Assembly: GCF_050633125.1 (NCBI RefSeq)
Contig: NZ_JBOEFX010000052.1
Span: forward strand, 6,007 to 70,006
DNA: 64,000 nt
Origin: Lewinella sp050633125
GTDB taxonomy: Bacteria; Bacteroidota; Bacteroidia; Chitinophagales; Saprospiraceae
Direction of reading: 5' to 3'
A program made the position numbers and the translations under genes. Shown here piece by piece: positions 52,079 to 61,083 of this stretch. The notes beneath the pieces were generated by a model. The model had not been told where the DNA came from, searched no databases, and saw only the letters and a program-made list of their open reading frames with translations. Every line of letters begins with the position of its first letter. Positions within the stretch are counted from its first letter, which is position 1.

Positions 52079-53362
52079 CTAGCCCAACAGTGCTTTACCA
52101 GGGTAAATTGCAGCATCAGTTAGTTCTTCTTCAATACGAAGAAGCTGGTTGTATTTCGCGACCCTGTCAGAACGAGAAGCAGAACCCGTTTTGATTTGAC
52201 CAGTATTCAGTGCTACTGCTAAATCAGCGATGGTTGTATCTTCGGTTTCTCCAGAACGGTGGCTCATTACGCTGGTGTAGCTATTGCGGGTAGCAAGCTG
52301 TACCGCATCAACGGTTTCCGTAAGGGTACCAATCTGGTTCACCTTGATCAGAATACTGTTTGCAGCGCCCATTTCAATACCGCGCTGTAGGCGTTTGGTG
52401 TTGGTTACAAACAAATCATCACCAACCAATTGCACCTTGTGACCAATACGGTCAGTCATCAATTTCCAAGCATCCCAATCATCCTCATCAAGGCCGTCTT
52501 CAATTGATAGAATTGGGTATTTATTCACCCAATCTTCCCAGTAGGAAACCATATCAGATGGGCTCAGTTTTTCGCCGGTTGACTGGTGAAAGTGGTAAAC
52601 ATTCTCTTCTTTGTTGTAAAACTCTGAAGCAGCTGCATCCATAGCGATCATAACATCCTCGCCCGGGCGGAAGCCAGCTGCTTCGATGGCCATAAGCACG
52701 GTCTCAATCGCTTCTACATTGCTCTTGATGTTTGGCGCAAAGCCACCCTCATCACCTACGTTGGTGCTGTAACCTTTCTTTTTGAGTACGGTCTTCAGGT
52801 GGTGGAAGATTTCTACTCCCATACGTAAGCCTTCAGAAAACTGTTCAGCACCTACGGGCATGATCATAAACTCCTGAAAGTCGATACTGTTATCCGCATG
52901 AGAACCACCATTGAGGATGTTCATCATTGGTACCGGCATCACGTGTGCGTTTACCCCTCCGATATAACGGTACAAAGGCTGCTCACTGCTAGCGGCGGCG
53001 GCTTTAGCTACTGCCAAGCTTACGCCTAACATCGCATTAGCGCCCAACTTAGATTTATTAGCTGTTCCATCCAGATCAATCATGATCTGATCGATGTAAC
53101 GCTGCTCATAGACACTTACGCCGATGAGTTCGTCAGCGATAACCTCTTCTACGTTACGGCAAGCCTGTAAAACGCCTTTACCCAGGAAACGCTCTTTGTC
53201 TCCATCGCGAAGTTCTACTGCTTCGTGTACGCCGGTAGACGCTCCAGAAGGAACTGCTGCACGGCCGACAATACCTTCCTCGGTTAGTACTTCTACTTCT
53301 ACGGTAGGGTTGCCTCGGGAATCCAAAATTTCCCGTGAGCGAATGTCAAGAATATTACTCAT
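52079..53362 (-). CDS. eno: Enolase
   Basis: 427 residues. Enolase converts 2-phosphoglycerate to phosphoenolpyruvate in glycolysis. Motifs: SREILDSRGNPTVEVEV at the N-terminus, PSGASTGVHEAVELRDGD, catalytic Glu in VGDEGGFAPN, magnesium ligands in AMDAAAS and SIEDGLDEDDW, catalytic Lys in LIKVNQIGTLTE, and SHRSGETEDTTIADLAVALN near the end. Length is typical. It is followed downstream by the repeat-filled spacer and the ftsB-like gene. carA lies 92 bases upstream, probably as a separate transcript. Confidence 0.98.
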   Translation of the reverse strand: MSNILDIRSREILDSRGNPTVEVEVLTEEGIVGRAAVPSGASTGVHEAVELRDGDKERFLGKGVLQACRNVEEVIADELIGVSVYEQRYIDQIMIDLDGTANKSKLGANAMLGVSLAVAKAAAASSEQPLYRYIGGVNAHVMPVPMMNILNGGSHADNSIDFQEFMIMPVGAEQFSEGLRMGVEIFHHLKTVLKKKGYSTNVGDEGGFAPNIKSNVEAIETVLMAIEAAGFRPGEDVMIAMDAAASEFYNKEENVYHFHQSTGEKLSPSDMVSYWEDWVNKYPILSIEDGLDEDDWDAWKLMTDRIGHKVQLVGDDLFVTNTKRLQRGIEMGAANSILIKVNQIGTLTETVDAVQLATRNSYTSVMSHRSGETEDTTIADLAVALNTGQIKTGSASRSDRVAKYNQLLRIEEELTDAAIYPGKALLG

Positions 53363-53393
53363 CGCTTATTGTTTTTAAATTAATAATTTTAAT

Positions 53394-53460
53394 CCTGCCG
53401 AGTTGTGGAGATGTTGCGGTGCCTCTTTGCGGGAGGCACTGTGATGCAACGTTTCTACGA
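53394..53460. terminator. Hairpin repeat after carA
   Basis: Outer arms gttgcggtg/cactgtgatgcaac and a core stem gtgcctc/gaggcac close to 53418-53440. The outer gagatgttgc/gcaacgtttc sequence is related to hairpins at 31464-31498 and 59702-59730. It lies immediately after the carA stop and should terminate it. Confidence 0.5.
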
Positions 53461-54561
53461 ATCGGCCATCAATGCCACAAACTGATCGAAAAGATAGCGG
53501 GCATCATGCGGCCCGGGGTTCGATTCGGGGTGATACTGTACAGAAAAAGCTGGTTTGCCAATCACTCGGATACCTTCAATGGTATCATCATTTAGATTAA
53601 CATGGGTGATTTCTACTTTGTCTGCATTGGCTTTAATAGCGGCAGGGCTTACGCCAAAACCGTGGTTCTGGCTGGTAATTTCAGATTTGCCGGTCACCAG
53701 GTTTTTTACGGGGTGGTTAATCCCACGGTGGCCGTTATGCATTTTATAGGTAGGAATATCAAGTGCCTGAGCTAAAATCTGATGCCCCAGACAGATTCCA
53801 AATAGTGGCTTTTCAGCAGCCAAAATAGCTTTAGCTGTTTGGGTAGCATATTCCATTGGCGCTGGATCACCAGGACCATTGCTAAGGAAATAGCCATCAG
53901 CCTTGAATGCTTCCAACTCCTCCATAGACGTCTTGGCAGGAAATACTTTCATGAAACAATCCCGCTGGGCAAAACTACGCAGGATATTTTCTTTCACACC
54001 GAAATCCAGAACTGCTACCTTGTACTTAGCGTCCGATTGGCCATAGGTGTAAGATTCCTTGGTGCTTACTTTGCTGGCCAATTCCAACCCCTTCATGCTA
54101 GGGGCCTCGGCCAGGCGTTTTTTCAAAATAGCTACATCGAGTTCTTCGCTGGAAATGATGGCATTCATCGCTCCCTTGTCACGAATATGACGAACGATAG
54201 CTCTGGTATCTACATCAGAGATGCCAACCATTCCTCCTTCCTCGAAATAATCCTGAATGTTTTGGGTCGCCTGTGGGCGATGGTAAGGCACCGTAAAGTT
54301 TTTACATACCAAACCCGCTATTTTGAGCGAATTGGATTCAACTTCTTCGTTTTTTACACCATAATTCCCAATGTGTGCATTGGTCATCACGAGTATTTGT
54401 CCGAAATAAGAAGGATCAGTAAAAATTTCCTGGTAACCGGTCATTCCGGTGTTAAAACAGATTTCGCCAGTAGTAGTACCAATTTTACCAGCGGCTTTAC
54501 CCCGATAAACAGTACCATCTTCCAATAACAGGATGGCGGGGGGTAGCGAAGAATTTGCCAT
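53455..54561 (-). CDS. carA: Carbamoyl-phosphate synthase small (glutaminase) subunit
   Basis: 368 residues from the ATG at 54559-54561 (MANSSLPPAILLLEDGTVYR). An in-frame upstream ATG at 54591 overlaps the -7 box and is rejected. An N-terminal CPSase_sm domain spans about 1-140 (GEICFNTGMTGYQEIFTDPS, GMVGISDVDTRAIVRHIRDK). A class I glutamine amidotransferase domain follows with nucleophile Cys257 (LFGICLGHQILAQAL) and the His/Glu of QYHPESNPGPHDARYL. It supplies ammonia to CarB for arginine and pyrimidine synthesis. carB is not adjacent. Confidence 0.97.
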   Translation of the reverse strand: MANSSLPPAILLLEDGTVYRGKAAGKIGTTTGEICFNTGMTGYQEIFTDPSYFGQILVMTNAHIGNYGVKNEEVESNSLKIAGLVCKNFTVPYHRPQATQNIQDYFEEGGMVGISDVDTRAIVRHIRDKGAMNAIISSEELDVAILKKRLAEAPSMKGLELASKVSTKESYTYGQSDAKYKVAVLDFGVKENILRSFAQRDCFMKVFPAKTSMEELEAFKADGYFLSNGPGDPAPMEYATQTAKAILAAEKPLFGICLGHQILAQALDIPTYKMHNGHRGINHPVKNLVTGKSEITSQNHGFGVSPAAIKANADKVEITHVNLNDDTIEGIRVIGKPAFSVQYHPESNPGPHDARYLFDQFVALMADS

Positions 54562-54588
54562 AGATTGCGGTTTCGTTTTGACCGCACG

Positions 54589-54596
54589 CAAAGATA
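54589..54596 (-). promoter_or_regulatory. Bacteroidota -7 box for carA
   Basis: Minus strand TATCTTTG, a perfect TAnnTTTG, 28 bases before the carA ATG. It decides against the longer start. Confidence 0.5.
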
Positions 54597-54659
54597 GATA
54601 AGGCTGGGTACTTTGGGTAATGAGTAGCGTTTTTTTTGAAAATTTCCTTTACTGTTGGT

Positions 54660-54957
54660 ATTTGTAGAGGTTAAAATGCTGGAAGGTGGCATTAAGGCCT
54701 ACCCAACCCTCCTTGAATAAAGGGCACTTGGGGATTGGATGCTAGAGGACGGAACCTAATCCAGCAATCAGCGCGTAAAGCGGGGCCTGTAGCTCGGCGG
54801 CCCCCGATCTTTCATCGAAAGCAGAACGAGGGATAGCGTGGAGTGAAAGCGACCAAAAACCTGGTACCGAAGTGGTGTTTGCGCAGCAATACCACTAATG
54901 GCACGGCCCCTACTCTACCTGAGAAAACACGGCTATAGCATGATCGCACTGCTACGA
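54660..54957. repeat. Intergenic region with diverged family 2 repeat
   Basis: No gene. 54770-54930 has aatcagcgcgtaaagcgggg, gagggatagcgtggagtgaa and ctggtaccgaagtggt with several small hairpins. Blocks resemble the family 2 copies (cagggatag, gcgtggagcgacc). Relationship is partial. Confidence 0.4.
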
Positions 54958-56253
54958 TTAGCGAGCATGTTCGTTTCGTTTTAGCCATACATAAAAAGGG
55001 ATGCCTGACATCAGCAACAAGAAGCCCCAGAAAACGACTTCCTGCCCACAGCCGATAATGATCCAGATAGAAAAACAGAAAGCCCCCAGTGCCAATAGCA
55101 GGTGAAGTTTTTTTTGTTTTGCTTTTTGGGCGAAGACCAGCAGTGCAAAACTGGCCGTAGAAAACAAGTAGGGCGTAATGACCGACAGGGTAGAAAGTGT
55201 CATCATAAACGTAAAGGCACTGACCAAAGACTCCGAGAAATTGAGCAACATCAGTAGCGACACCAAAAGGCTGGATAAAACAATACCAATAGCAGGTTGG
55301 CTGCGCCCATTGAGTCGGGCAAAGACTTTGGGGAACAAGCCATTTCTGGCCGCAGCAAGTGGAATTTGGCCCTGAATCAGCAACCAGCCGTTGAGCGCCC
55401 CCATGGTAGCGATGATTGCTCCGGCGGCAACAATGTATTCTGCGGTATCACCCCAAAACAAGGCTGCAGCATCGGCAAAGGGAGCGGTGGAGTTGGCCAA
55501 CACCTCGGGCGGCACGATCCCCATGACGGCAGCCGAACTAAGGATGTAGAGGACGACGGTAAGCAGAGTTCCATAAATGGTAGCCCGGCGAATAGTGGTT
55601 TTGGCATTGCTGACCTTGGTGGCCGGAATTGTGGCGCTTTCCATGCCCAGGTAGGCAAACAAAGTGAGGGTAGTAGTGGTAGTAATAGCCGACCAATTGG
55701 AGCTTCCGCTTTGATTAAAAGGAATAAAATGCTCGACTTTGAAGTAAAAAATTCCAATAAAGCCAATTAACAGGATGGGCACCAGCTTGAGTATCGTTGT
55801 AATCAATTGCACCCACCCTACAGTATGAATACTGCGGGTATTGACGTAGCTAAAAAACCAGATAAAAGCGAGACCGGTAAGAATTGCCAATTGAGGTTCG
55901 ACCTTCAAAATGGGGAAGAAAACACCAAGGTAGCCCACCAGAGCTACCGTAATTGCTGCATTTGTACTCCAAATAGACACCCAATAGCCCCAAGCGACCA
56001 GATAGGCCGGAAACTCGCCCAAACCTACACGGGTATAGGCATAAGGGCCGCCGTCTGCCTCCGGCAACCATTTGCTAAGGTTACCGAAAACCACGGCTAA
56101 AAGAATTGCGCCTAACGATGAAAACACCCAACCGACCAAGCTGATGCCTCCGTAAATAGCCAGAGAGGCTGGTAAGAGAAAAATGCCAGAGCCTACCATG
56201 TTCCCTACGACCAGTGCAAGGCTGGCTCCAAATCCAAGCTTTTCGTTAGGCAT
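54958..56253 (-). CDS. APC-superfamily amino acid permease/antiporter
   Basis: 431 residues with 12 membrane helices. The first helix carries the APC backbone-binding motif (VVGNMVGSGIFLLPASLAIY). GGPYAYTRVGLGEFPAYLVA and a helix 6 segment (LFAYLGMESATIPATKVSNA) follow. These features match AdiC/PotE-type amino acid or polyamine antiporters, so a basic amino acid or similar substrate is likely but not proven. It lies 22 bases downstream of the DUF2064 gene and may be read through from it. The charged C-terminal end (WLKRNEHAR) is cytoplasmic. Confidence 0.9.
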   Translation of the reverse strand: MPNEKLGFGASLALVVGNMVGSGIFLLPASLAIYGGISLVGWVFSSLGAILLAVVFGNLSKWLPEADGGPYAYTRVGLGEFPAYLVAWGYWVSIWSTNAAITVALVGYLGVFFPILKVEPQLAILTGLAFIWFFSYVNTRSIHTVGWVQLITTILKLVPILLIGFIGIFYFKVEHFIPFNQSGSSNWSAITTTTTLTLFAYLGMESATIPATKVSNAKTTIRRATIYGTLLTVVLYILSSAAVMGIVPPEVLANSTAPFADAAALFWGDTAEYIVAAGAIIATMGALNGWLLIQGQIPLAAARNGLFPKVFARLNGRSQPAIGIVLSSLLVSLLMLLNFSESLVSAFTFMMTLSTLSVITPYLFSTASFALLVFAQKAKQKKLHLLLALGAFCFSIWIIIGCGQEVVFWGFLLLMSGIPFYVWLKRNEHAR

Positions 56254-56275
56254 TTTACGAAAAGGTACAAAGATT

Positions 56276-56878
56276 TCAATCTATCTCCCAGCCGTGCTTT
56301 TCCCAATCCTCTTCGTAATCGATATCAGAAAGAACAGGGAGGAGTGCGTGCGACCACTCATTACTGCTTATGATTTCTAACGTCTGAGGCAGTACCGTTT
56401 CGGTACTCCACGCTACATTTTGAAAAACTTCGGGATGAAATTTCTTCATTCCCAACAAATAGTAACCACCATCTTCCGCGGGGCCAATGACAAAATCATT
56501 GGCCTCCAATTTCTTGATACCTTGTTCTACGATAGCGGGGGTTAGTTGAGCGCAATCGCTACCGATAATTAAAACGGGGCCGCCATTTTCTTCAAAAGCC
56601 TGCTGAAAAGCGGCCGTCATACGGTCTCCCAAGCCACCAGAAACCTGTAGATACTTTGAGAAATCTTGATTGGGCCAATCATCTTTTTCATCGATAAACG
56701 AGCTATAAAAGAGCATTCGCTGCGCATCAACCGCTTGTGTCAGTTGGCAAGTATGACCAAGTAGCGCGCGGTAAATTTTCAGTGCCCGTTCAGGGCCGAC
56801 CGTCTGCGCGAGGCGAGTTTTTGCCTTGCCGAGTTCGGGGTTTTTTATAAAAATAAGCAGTGTAGGGCGGTTGGCCAT
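56276..56878 (-). CDS. DUF2064/TIGR04282-type GT-A transferase
   Basis: 200 residues. A GT-A fold similar to nucleotidyltransferases: LIFIKNPELGKAKTRLAQTV near the N-terminus binds nucleotide, LIIGSDCAQLTPAIVEQGIK includes the metal-binding Asp, and FVIGPAEDGGYYLLGMKKFH is the hallmark of this family. Members are annotated as arsenosugar or related glycosyltransferases and relatives of CofC/MobA. It lies between xdhC and a permease on the same strand. xdhC is a molybdoenzyme maturation factor, so a cofactor role is conceivable but not shown. Confidence 0.8.
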   Translation of the reverse strand: MANRPTLLIFIKNPELGKAKTRLAQTVGPERALKIYRALLGHTCQLTQAVDAQRMLFYSSFIDEKDDWPNQDFSKYLQVSGGLGDRMTAAFQQAFEENGGPVLIIGSDCAQLTPAIVEQGIKKLEANDFVIGPAEDGGYYLLGMKKFHPEVFQNVAWSTETVLPQTLEIISSNEWSHALLPVLSDIDYEEDWEKHGWEID

Positions 56879-56903
56879 AGCGTTGTATGATAATTTGGAG
56901 GCA

Positions 56904-56911
56904 CAAAAGTA
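56904..56911 (-). promoter_or_regulatory. Bacteroidota -7 box for the DUF2064 gene
   Basis: Minus strand TACTTTTG, a perfect TAnnTTTG, 26 bases before the ATG at 56878 and inside the 45-base gap after xdhC. Confidence 0.4.
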
Positions 56912-56923
56912 GAGATTCCTCTT

Positions 56924-58015
56924 TTAATCGCGATCATAGATGGTTCCCTCCTTGTGTTTTAGTAGCCCGCCGGGTTTCTTTCGGAAGACCGCCACAATCT
57001 CAGCAGCAATAGATAAAGCAATTTCGCTGGGAGATTCTGCACCAACTTCCAAGCCGGTAGGTGCGTGGAGGAAATCCATGTTTTCGAGGTCTATCCTTAG
57101 GTCATCCTGCATTTTCAGGAGGCGCTTTTTGGGGCCGAGCATCCCCATATACGGAGGGCACTTGGCTGCAAAAAGAGGAAGCATGGCTTTGTCTTTATTA
57201 TAATCATGCGACATGAGCATTACTGCCGTATAATCATGCACAGGCAGCTCGTCTACCTGATCATAATCTACCACTCGTTTTGCCATTTCGAACATGGCTT
57301 TTGACATTTTTTTTGCTTTGCCAACTAGGTAAGTTTCCCAGCCCAGCTCTTTGGCAATCCCCAGCATAGCCAATACATCGTAATTGTCACCAACGATGAT
57401 CAACCGGGTTTCCGGGCGGATGAATTCTACCAGTAACTTCACTGGTTGCCCATTCACATTGCATGCAAAGAGACGGGGCTTTTTTTTGCTCAAGGTTTCC
57501 TTTACATAAGGAATGAGCGTGTGAGTCTCAATACCTACAAAAGAAGCTGGATGGCTAAAATCTTCTACCAATTGATGTTCACCCAGCAGGCCGCTATCGT
57601 CAGGAGCCTCAATAATTTTGAGCATGATCGCGGGCTGGTCGGCATCTATGATACGCTTGAGTTGAGTGATTTCATTGCGGGGATCAGTAGGATCGAGTGG
57701 GGTAAATACGACTTCGATGCGCCCATTACAACCGAGGCCTACGCCGATCTGGTTTTCGTCGTCGTCCATGGTATCGTACAAAACCCTGGTGGCTTCATTT
57801 TTAAAGATGGCCATTTGTGAGCGCTGCAATGCATCCCGTTCCAAGCAACCACCACTGATGCCGCCCGTCCATACCCCGTTGCTGCGCACCAGCATCCGAG
57901 CACCGATTCGCCTATAAGAGGATTCTTCTACATTAACGACCGAAGCCAGTGCCGCTTTTTCGGTGCTAAAATCAATCTGCTCATATTCCTGAATAATTCT
58001 TCTAATTTCTTTCAC
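56924..58015 (-). CDS. XdhC/CoxI family molybdoenzyme maturation factor
   Basis: 363 residues. An N-terminal XdhC_CoxI domain spans about 20-85 (STEKAALASVVNVEESSYRR, VWTGGISGGCLERDALQRSQ, with the conserved GGCxE cysteine). The C-terminal Rossmann domain has RLIIVGDNYDVLAMLGIAKE, then YTAVMLMSHDYNKDKAMLPL and YMGMLGPKKRLLKMQDDL, PTGLEVGAESPSEIALSIAA and EIVAVFRKKPG. XdhC-type proteins sulphurate and insert molybdenum cofactor into xanthine-dehydrogenase-like enzymes. No such oxidoreductase is in the window, so its client is elsewhere. Confidence 0.9.
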   Translation of the reverse strand: MKEIRRIIQEYEQIDFSTEKAALASVVNVEESSYRRIGARMLVRSNGVWTGGISGGCLERDALQRSQMAIFKNEATRVLYDTMDDDENQIGVGLGCNGRIEVVFTPLDPTDPRNEITQLKRIIDADQPAIMLKIIEAPDDSGLLGEHQLVEDFSHPASFVGIETHTLIPYVKETLSKKKPRLFACNVNGQPVKLLVEFIRPETRLIIVGDNYDVLAMLGIAKELGWETYLVGKAKKMSKAMFEMAKRVVDYDQVDELPVHDYTAVMLMSHDYNKDKAMLPLFAAKCPPYMGMLGPKKRLLKMQDDLRIDLENMDFLHAPTGLEVGAESPSEIALSIAAEIVAVFRKKPGGLLKHKEGTIYDRD

Positions 58016-58044
58016 GCTTGGATATAACTTAGTAATACTCTGAC

Positions 58045-58205
58045 CTATTTATTTTTGGGGCCATGCCTTCTCCCGTCCCGACTTTTCTAGTCGGAACGGG
58101 ATCGGCACCGGGCTGTCGGTCGCTACCGCTCCTGCCCATCCCTTGTCCTTGGTCGCTCCACGCCCCGTGCTTCGGCCTGCTGGCCTGCGCACCTAACTTT
58201 GACAG
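58045..58205 (-). repeat. GC-rich intergenic repeat family 2, copy
   Basis: cggcaccgggctgtcggtcg, ctaccgctcctgcccatccc and ttgtccttggtcgctcc closely match 24508-24560, and the reverse complement matches blocks of 59540-59590. Begins with a hairpin cccgtcccgact/agtcggaacggg. Lies in the 195-base gap between the YdeI-like gene and xdhC. Confidence 0.65.
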
Positions 58206-58210
58206 GGACT

Positions 58211-58720
58211 TTACTTCCGTAAATCCTGGTAATGTAACGCCTTAAAATCAATTTTTCCATTGCGCTTTTTGATATGCTCAATTACCTGAACCGCTCGCCA
58301 GATACGGTCATCGCTATCAGTGCCCTGGCTGACGACATAAAGCATCGTCCGTAATTTACCTGCGGAAAGCGCGTGAAAAACCTTATCTCCTTCTGGGTCT
58401 TCCGCAAGTACTGCGGCCATTTCTTCGGGCATAGGCAAACCATACTTGCTATCGTCTGGAAATAACTCCGTGACGATGGTTTTGCCTTCCTCCAAAGCCA
58501 GCTTTTTTATCCTTCCCTGATTGACTTTGATAACGTAAACGCCATCGCCAATAGGCGTAAGGGCACACTGATGAGGGTCCTGTCCATTGAGGATACAAAC
58601 TACCCGTTTTTTGGTGGGACTGGCAAGAAAGGCAGCCGTAACATCGGCAGGAACCCTGACCTGCCAATTGAATAATTTGGAGCTGGCGGCTTCGAGTGGC
58701 GCAGAAAACTGAAATTTCAT
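58211..58720 (-). CDS. YdeI-like protein with DUF1905 domain
   Basis: 169 residues. An N-terminal DUF1905 beta domain spans about 1-85 (FNWQVRVPADVTAAFLASPT, VVCILNGQDPHQCALTPIGD, VYVIKVNQGRIKKLALEEGK). A short helical YdeI-type end follows (LPMPEEMAAVLAEDPEGDKV, FHALSAGKLRTMLYVVSQGT, VQVIEHIKKRNGKIDFKAL). The family is labelled bacteriocin-protection or OmpD-associated, but its biochemical role is not established. Cytoplasmic, with no signal peptide. No partner genes; it diverges from lemA. Confidence 0.8.
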   Translation of the reverse strand: MKFQFSAPLEAASSKLFNWQVRVPADVTAAFLASPTKKRVVCILNGQDPHQCALTPIGDGVYVIKVNQGRIKKLALEEGKTIVTELFPDDSKYGLPMPEEMAAVLAEDPEGDKVFHALSAGKLRTMLYVVSQGTDSDDRIWRAVQVIEHIKKRNGKIDFKALHYQDLRK

Positions 58721-58801
58721 GGTCTCAAATTGGTGACGTTATAGACAAATAGCGGTCTGAATAAAAGTGACTGTACTTTCTCTAAAGTAGCCACTTTCCC
58801 T

Positions 58802-58809
58802 TAATTTTG
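58802..58809 (+). promoter_or_regulatory. Bacteroidota -7 box for lemA
   Basis: taattttg, a perfect TAnnTTTG, 71 bases before the lemA ATG. Confidence 0.4.
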
Positions 58810-58880
58810 GCTAAAATCTTTATTTTTCGCACAAGCTGCAATGATTTGTAAGCTGTATTGAAAAAAAATAAAACAACGAT

Positions 58881-59471
58881 ATGAAATCTATTACCACTAT
58901 TGGTGTTGTCTTGGTACTATTGTTACTTCTTTTCATGGGTGGATGCAGTAGCTATAACGGCTTTGTGGATTCAGAAGAGAATGTAGACCAAGCCTGGGCC
59001 AATGTTCAAACGCAGTATCAGCGGAGGACCGACTTGATTACAAACCTTGTGAATACCGTAAAAGGAGCAGCCAATTTCGAAAAAGAGACGCTAGAGGCTG
59101 TTGTTAATGCCCGCGCCAAAGCTACCAGTGTAAACATTGACCCCAGTAACCTGACTGCTGACAAGCTTCAAGAATTTCAGGCGGCACAATCTCAGCTAGG
59201 CCAATCTTTGGGCCGCTTATTGGTAACTGTTGAGAAATATCCGGAGTTACAAGCCAATGCCAACTTCCGTGATTTACAGACTCAACTGGAAGGCACTGAA
59301 AATCGCGTTGCGGTATCTCGCCAAAACTTCAATGAAGTAGTAACGGGTTACAACAAGCAAGTACGCCGATTCCCTGGTAGCTTCTTTGCCAGCATATTTG
59401 GCTTTAGCGAAAAAGCACAATTTGAAGCGCAAGCTGGTTCAGAAAATGCGCCCGCTGTTAATTTTGATTAG
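58881..59471 (+). CDS. lemA: LemA family protein
   Basis: 196 residues. An N-terminal hydrophobic anchor with a lipobox-like end (LLLLLFMGGC, Cys22) is followed by the LemA helical domain: EENVDQAWANVQTQYQRRTD, LITNLVNTVKGAANFEKETL, NARAKATSV, RLLVTVEKYPELQANANFRD and LQTQLEGTENRVAVSRQNFN, ending YNKQVRRFPGSFFASIFGFS. LemA proteins are membrane-attached coiled helical proteins of unknown biochemical role, often beside TPM or peptidase genes. Here it is alone. Length is typical. Confidence 0.95.
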   Translation: MKSITTIGVVLVLLLLLFMGGCSSYNGFVDSEENVDQAWANVQTQYQRRTDLITNLVNTVKGAANFEKETLEAVVNARAKATSVNIDPSNLTADKLQEFQAAQSQLGQSLGRLLVTVEKYPELQANANFRDLQTQLEGTENRVAVSRQNFNEVVTGYNKQVRRFPGSFFASIFGFSEKAQFEAQAGSENAPAVNFD

Positions 59472-59479
59472 AGCTTGTT

Positions 59480-59735
59480 TGGAAATTTTGCGAACTGATT
59501 TCCAAACAATCTCTTAAAAAAATGCGGACCGACTTTGGGAGGGTAGCACGGCGCAGCGGAGCGAGCACAGCCAGGGATAGAAGCGGTATGCAATGCGCAG
59601 CACTGCATAAGAGCGTATAGCCCGCTCCCGCCCTTCGGGCCGGGAGGATGCCTAAAAAAGAGACAAGATGTTGCGCTGCAATATCTGTACACATAAAAAA
59701 GATGGAGACGTTGCTATGCGGCGTTTCCACTTTTT
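59480..59735. repeat. GC-rich intergenic repeat family 2 copy, plus gagacgtt hairpin
   Basis: 59523-59650 matches 24798-24930: gcggaccga, gcacggcgcagcggagcgag, ccaggga, a variable hairpin (here tatgca/tgcata), then a gcccg...cgggc closing stem and gatgcc. A separate hairpin ggagacgtt..gcgtttcca at 59702-59732 with a T-run looks like the lemA terminator. The whole spacer 59472-59821 has no gene. Confidence 0.65.
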
Positions 59736-59821
59736 TTTGCCCATTTTCATTTTTGGCACGCTTTTGGATTGAGGAGTACTTGAACACTATTTCAAGAAAA
59801 ATTTCCAAAATCTAACCCAAG

Positions 59822-60826
59822 ATGAATAAAGTATTTCGCTCCTTTTTGATGATGGCTGTTGTGATGATCTTGTGTGGCACAGGATTGAATGCTCAGCGCG
59901 CTATCTTTGTTGAAGAATCGTTCGCCGACGAAGACTTTGACCTTTCTAATTCAGAACTCCCTTCCTGGGAAATCATTCAAGGTGGCCCCGGCAAGGATGG
60001 CATTCCTTCCTTGACCGACCCTCATTTCACCTCTGCGCGGTCAGACAAGTGGCTCACAGAAGAAGATCTGGTGATCGGTGTAACCAGGAACGGCGTAACC
60101 AAAGCCTACCCCATTCGCGTACTCAACTACCATGAAATTATCAATGATGATTTTAAGGGAGAGCGCGTAGCCATTACTTACAGTCCATTGTGTGGCAGTG
60201 CGATGGCTTACCGTACCGAAGCCCACGAACAGACCTGGGAGCTGGCCGTATCTGGCTTACTCTACAACAACAACGCCCTGTATTTCGATCGGGAAACAGA
60301 AAGCCTATGGTCGCAGACCTTGGGGCGTGCAGTAGCTGGCCCAGTGGCAGGTGCTCAACTTGATCTACTACCTACTACGCTAACGACATGGGGGGAATGG
60401 CAAGAACGCCACCCTGAAACGTTGCTCCTGGCCGAAGAAACCGGCTATACCCGCAACTATGATGTGGATGCTTATGCCTACTACGGCACTACCGACCGAC
60501 TGATGTTTCCGATGAACGCTAGCGACGATCGCTTACAGCTTAAAGAAAGAATCGTAGGTGTACAAGTTGATGGTGTATACAAAGCATACCCTTACGCTGT
60601 ACTCGAAAAAGCGGAAAATCAAATCACACTAGACATGGTCAATGGACAGGAAGTAAGCATTGAGTTTGTCGCTACTGCACAAGCTGCTTACGTAACCGAC
60701 CTGGAAGGAAACCCACTGCCAAGTGCCAGCATGTACTGGTTCTCTTGGTCGGCTGCTCACCCTGGCACCGAGGTGTACAGCATCCCCGAAGGAGCTACAA
60801 GCTTATCCATGAGTGTTGGTGATTAA
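59822..60826 (+). CDS. DUF3179 domain secreted protein
   Basis: 334 residues. A signal peptide (SFLMMAVVMILCGTGLNAQ) is followed by a DUF3179 domain over most of the chain: IQGGPGKDGIPSLTDPHFTS, LVIGVTRNGVTKAYPIRVLN, YHEIINDDFKGERVAITYSP, LCGSAMAYRTEAHEQTWELA, LYNNNALYFDRETESLWSQT and GRAVAGP. The conserved His of NYHEI and Cys of SPLCGSA are the strongest family marks and may bind metal. Role unknown; members occur widely as secreted proteins. No operon partners. Confidence 0.9.
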   Translation: MNKVFRSFLMMAVVMILCGTGLNAQRAIFVEESFADEDFDLSNSELPSWEIIQGGPGKDGIPSLTDPHFTSARSDKWLTEEDLVIGVTRNGVTKAYPIRVLNYHEIINDDFKGERVAITYSPLCGSAMAYRTEAHEQTWELAVSGLLYNNNALYFDRETESLWSQTLGRAVAGPVAGAQLDLLPTTLTTWGEWQERHPETLLLAEETGYTRNYDVDAYAYYGTTDRLMFPMNASDDRLQLKERIVGVQVDGVYKAYPYAVLEKAENQITLDMVNGQEVSIEFVATAQAAYVTDLEGNPLPSASMYWFSWSAAHPGTEVYSIPEGATSLSMSVGD

Positions 60827-60864
60827 GAGCATTCGAAAAAATAAATGTTTTATCCAATCACCCT

Positions 60865-61017
60865 TTATTGCGCAGAAAATAAATGACAATTTTTTTTGAA
60901 TTTTTCAAATAGTTAAAACACTTTAAATGANNTGAAGCGTTTATTCAACTATTACGAAAAACAACCACGTAGTAGACGCGAAGCGAAATTGCATATAATT
61001 TTCGTGCTGCCCTTTAG
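60865..61017 (+). repeat. Palindromic repeat family 1, copy E (long form)
   Basis: Left end tttattgcgcagaaaataaa, right end aattttcgtgctgcccttta. Centre tttttcaaatagttaaaaca, then aagcgtttattcaactatta, nearly identical to copy F. ccctttа-type flanks (ccctttatt left, ccctttagg right) form a direct repeat. Two N occur at 60931-60932 near the centre, and relative to copy F an extra base pattern surrounds them. Confidence 0.78.
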
Positions 61018-61083
61018 GCACAAACCGGACATAAACGATTGGATTGTTGATGAGTGGGCCCACTGATGGTGGGCCTGCTTTTT

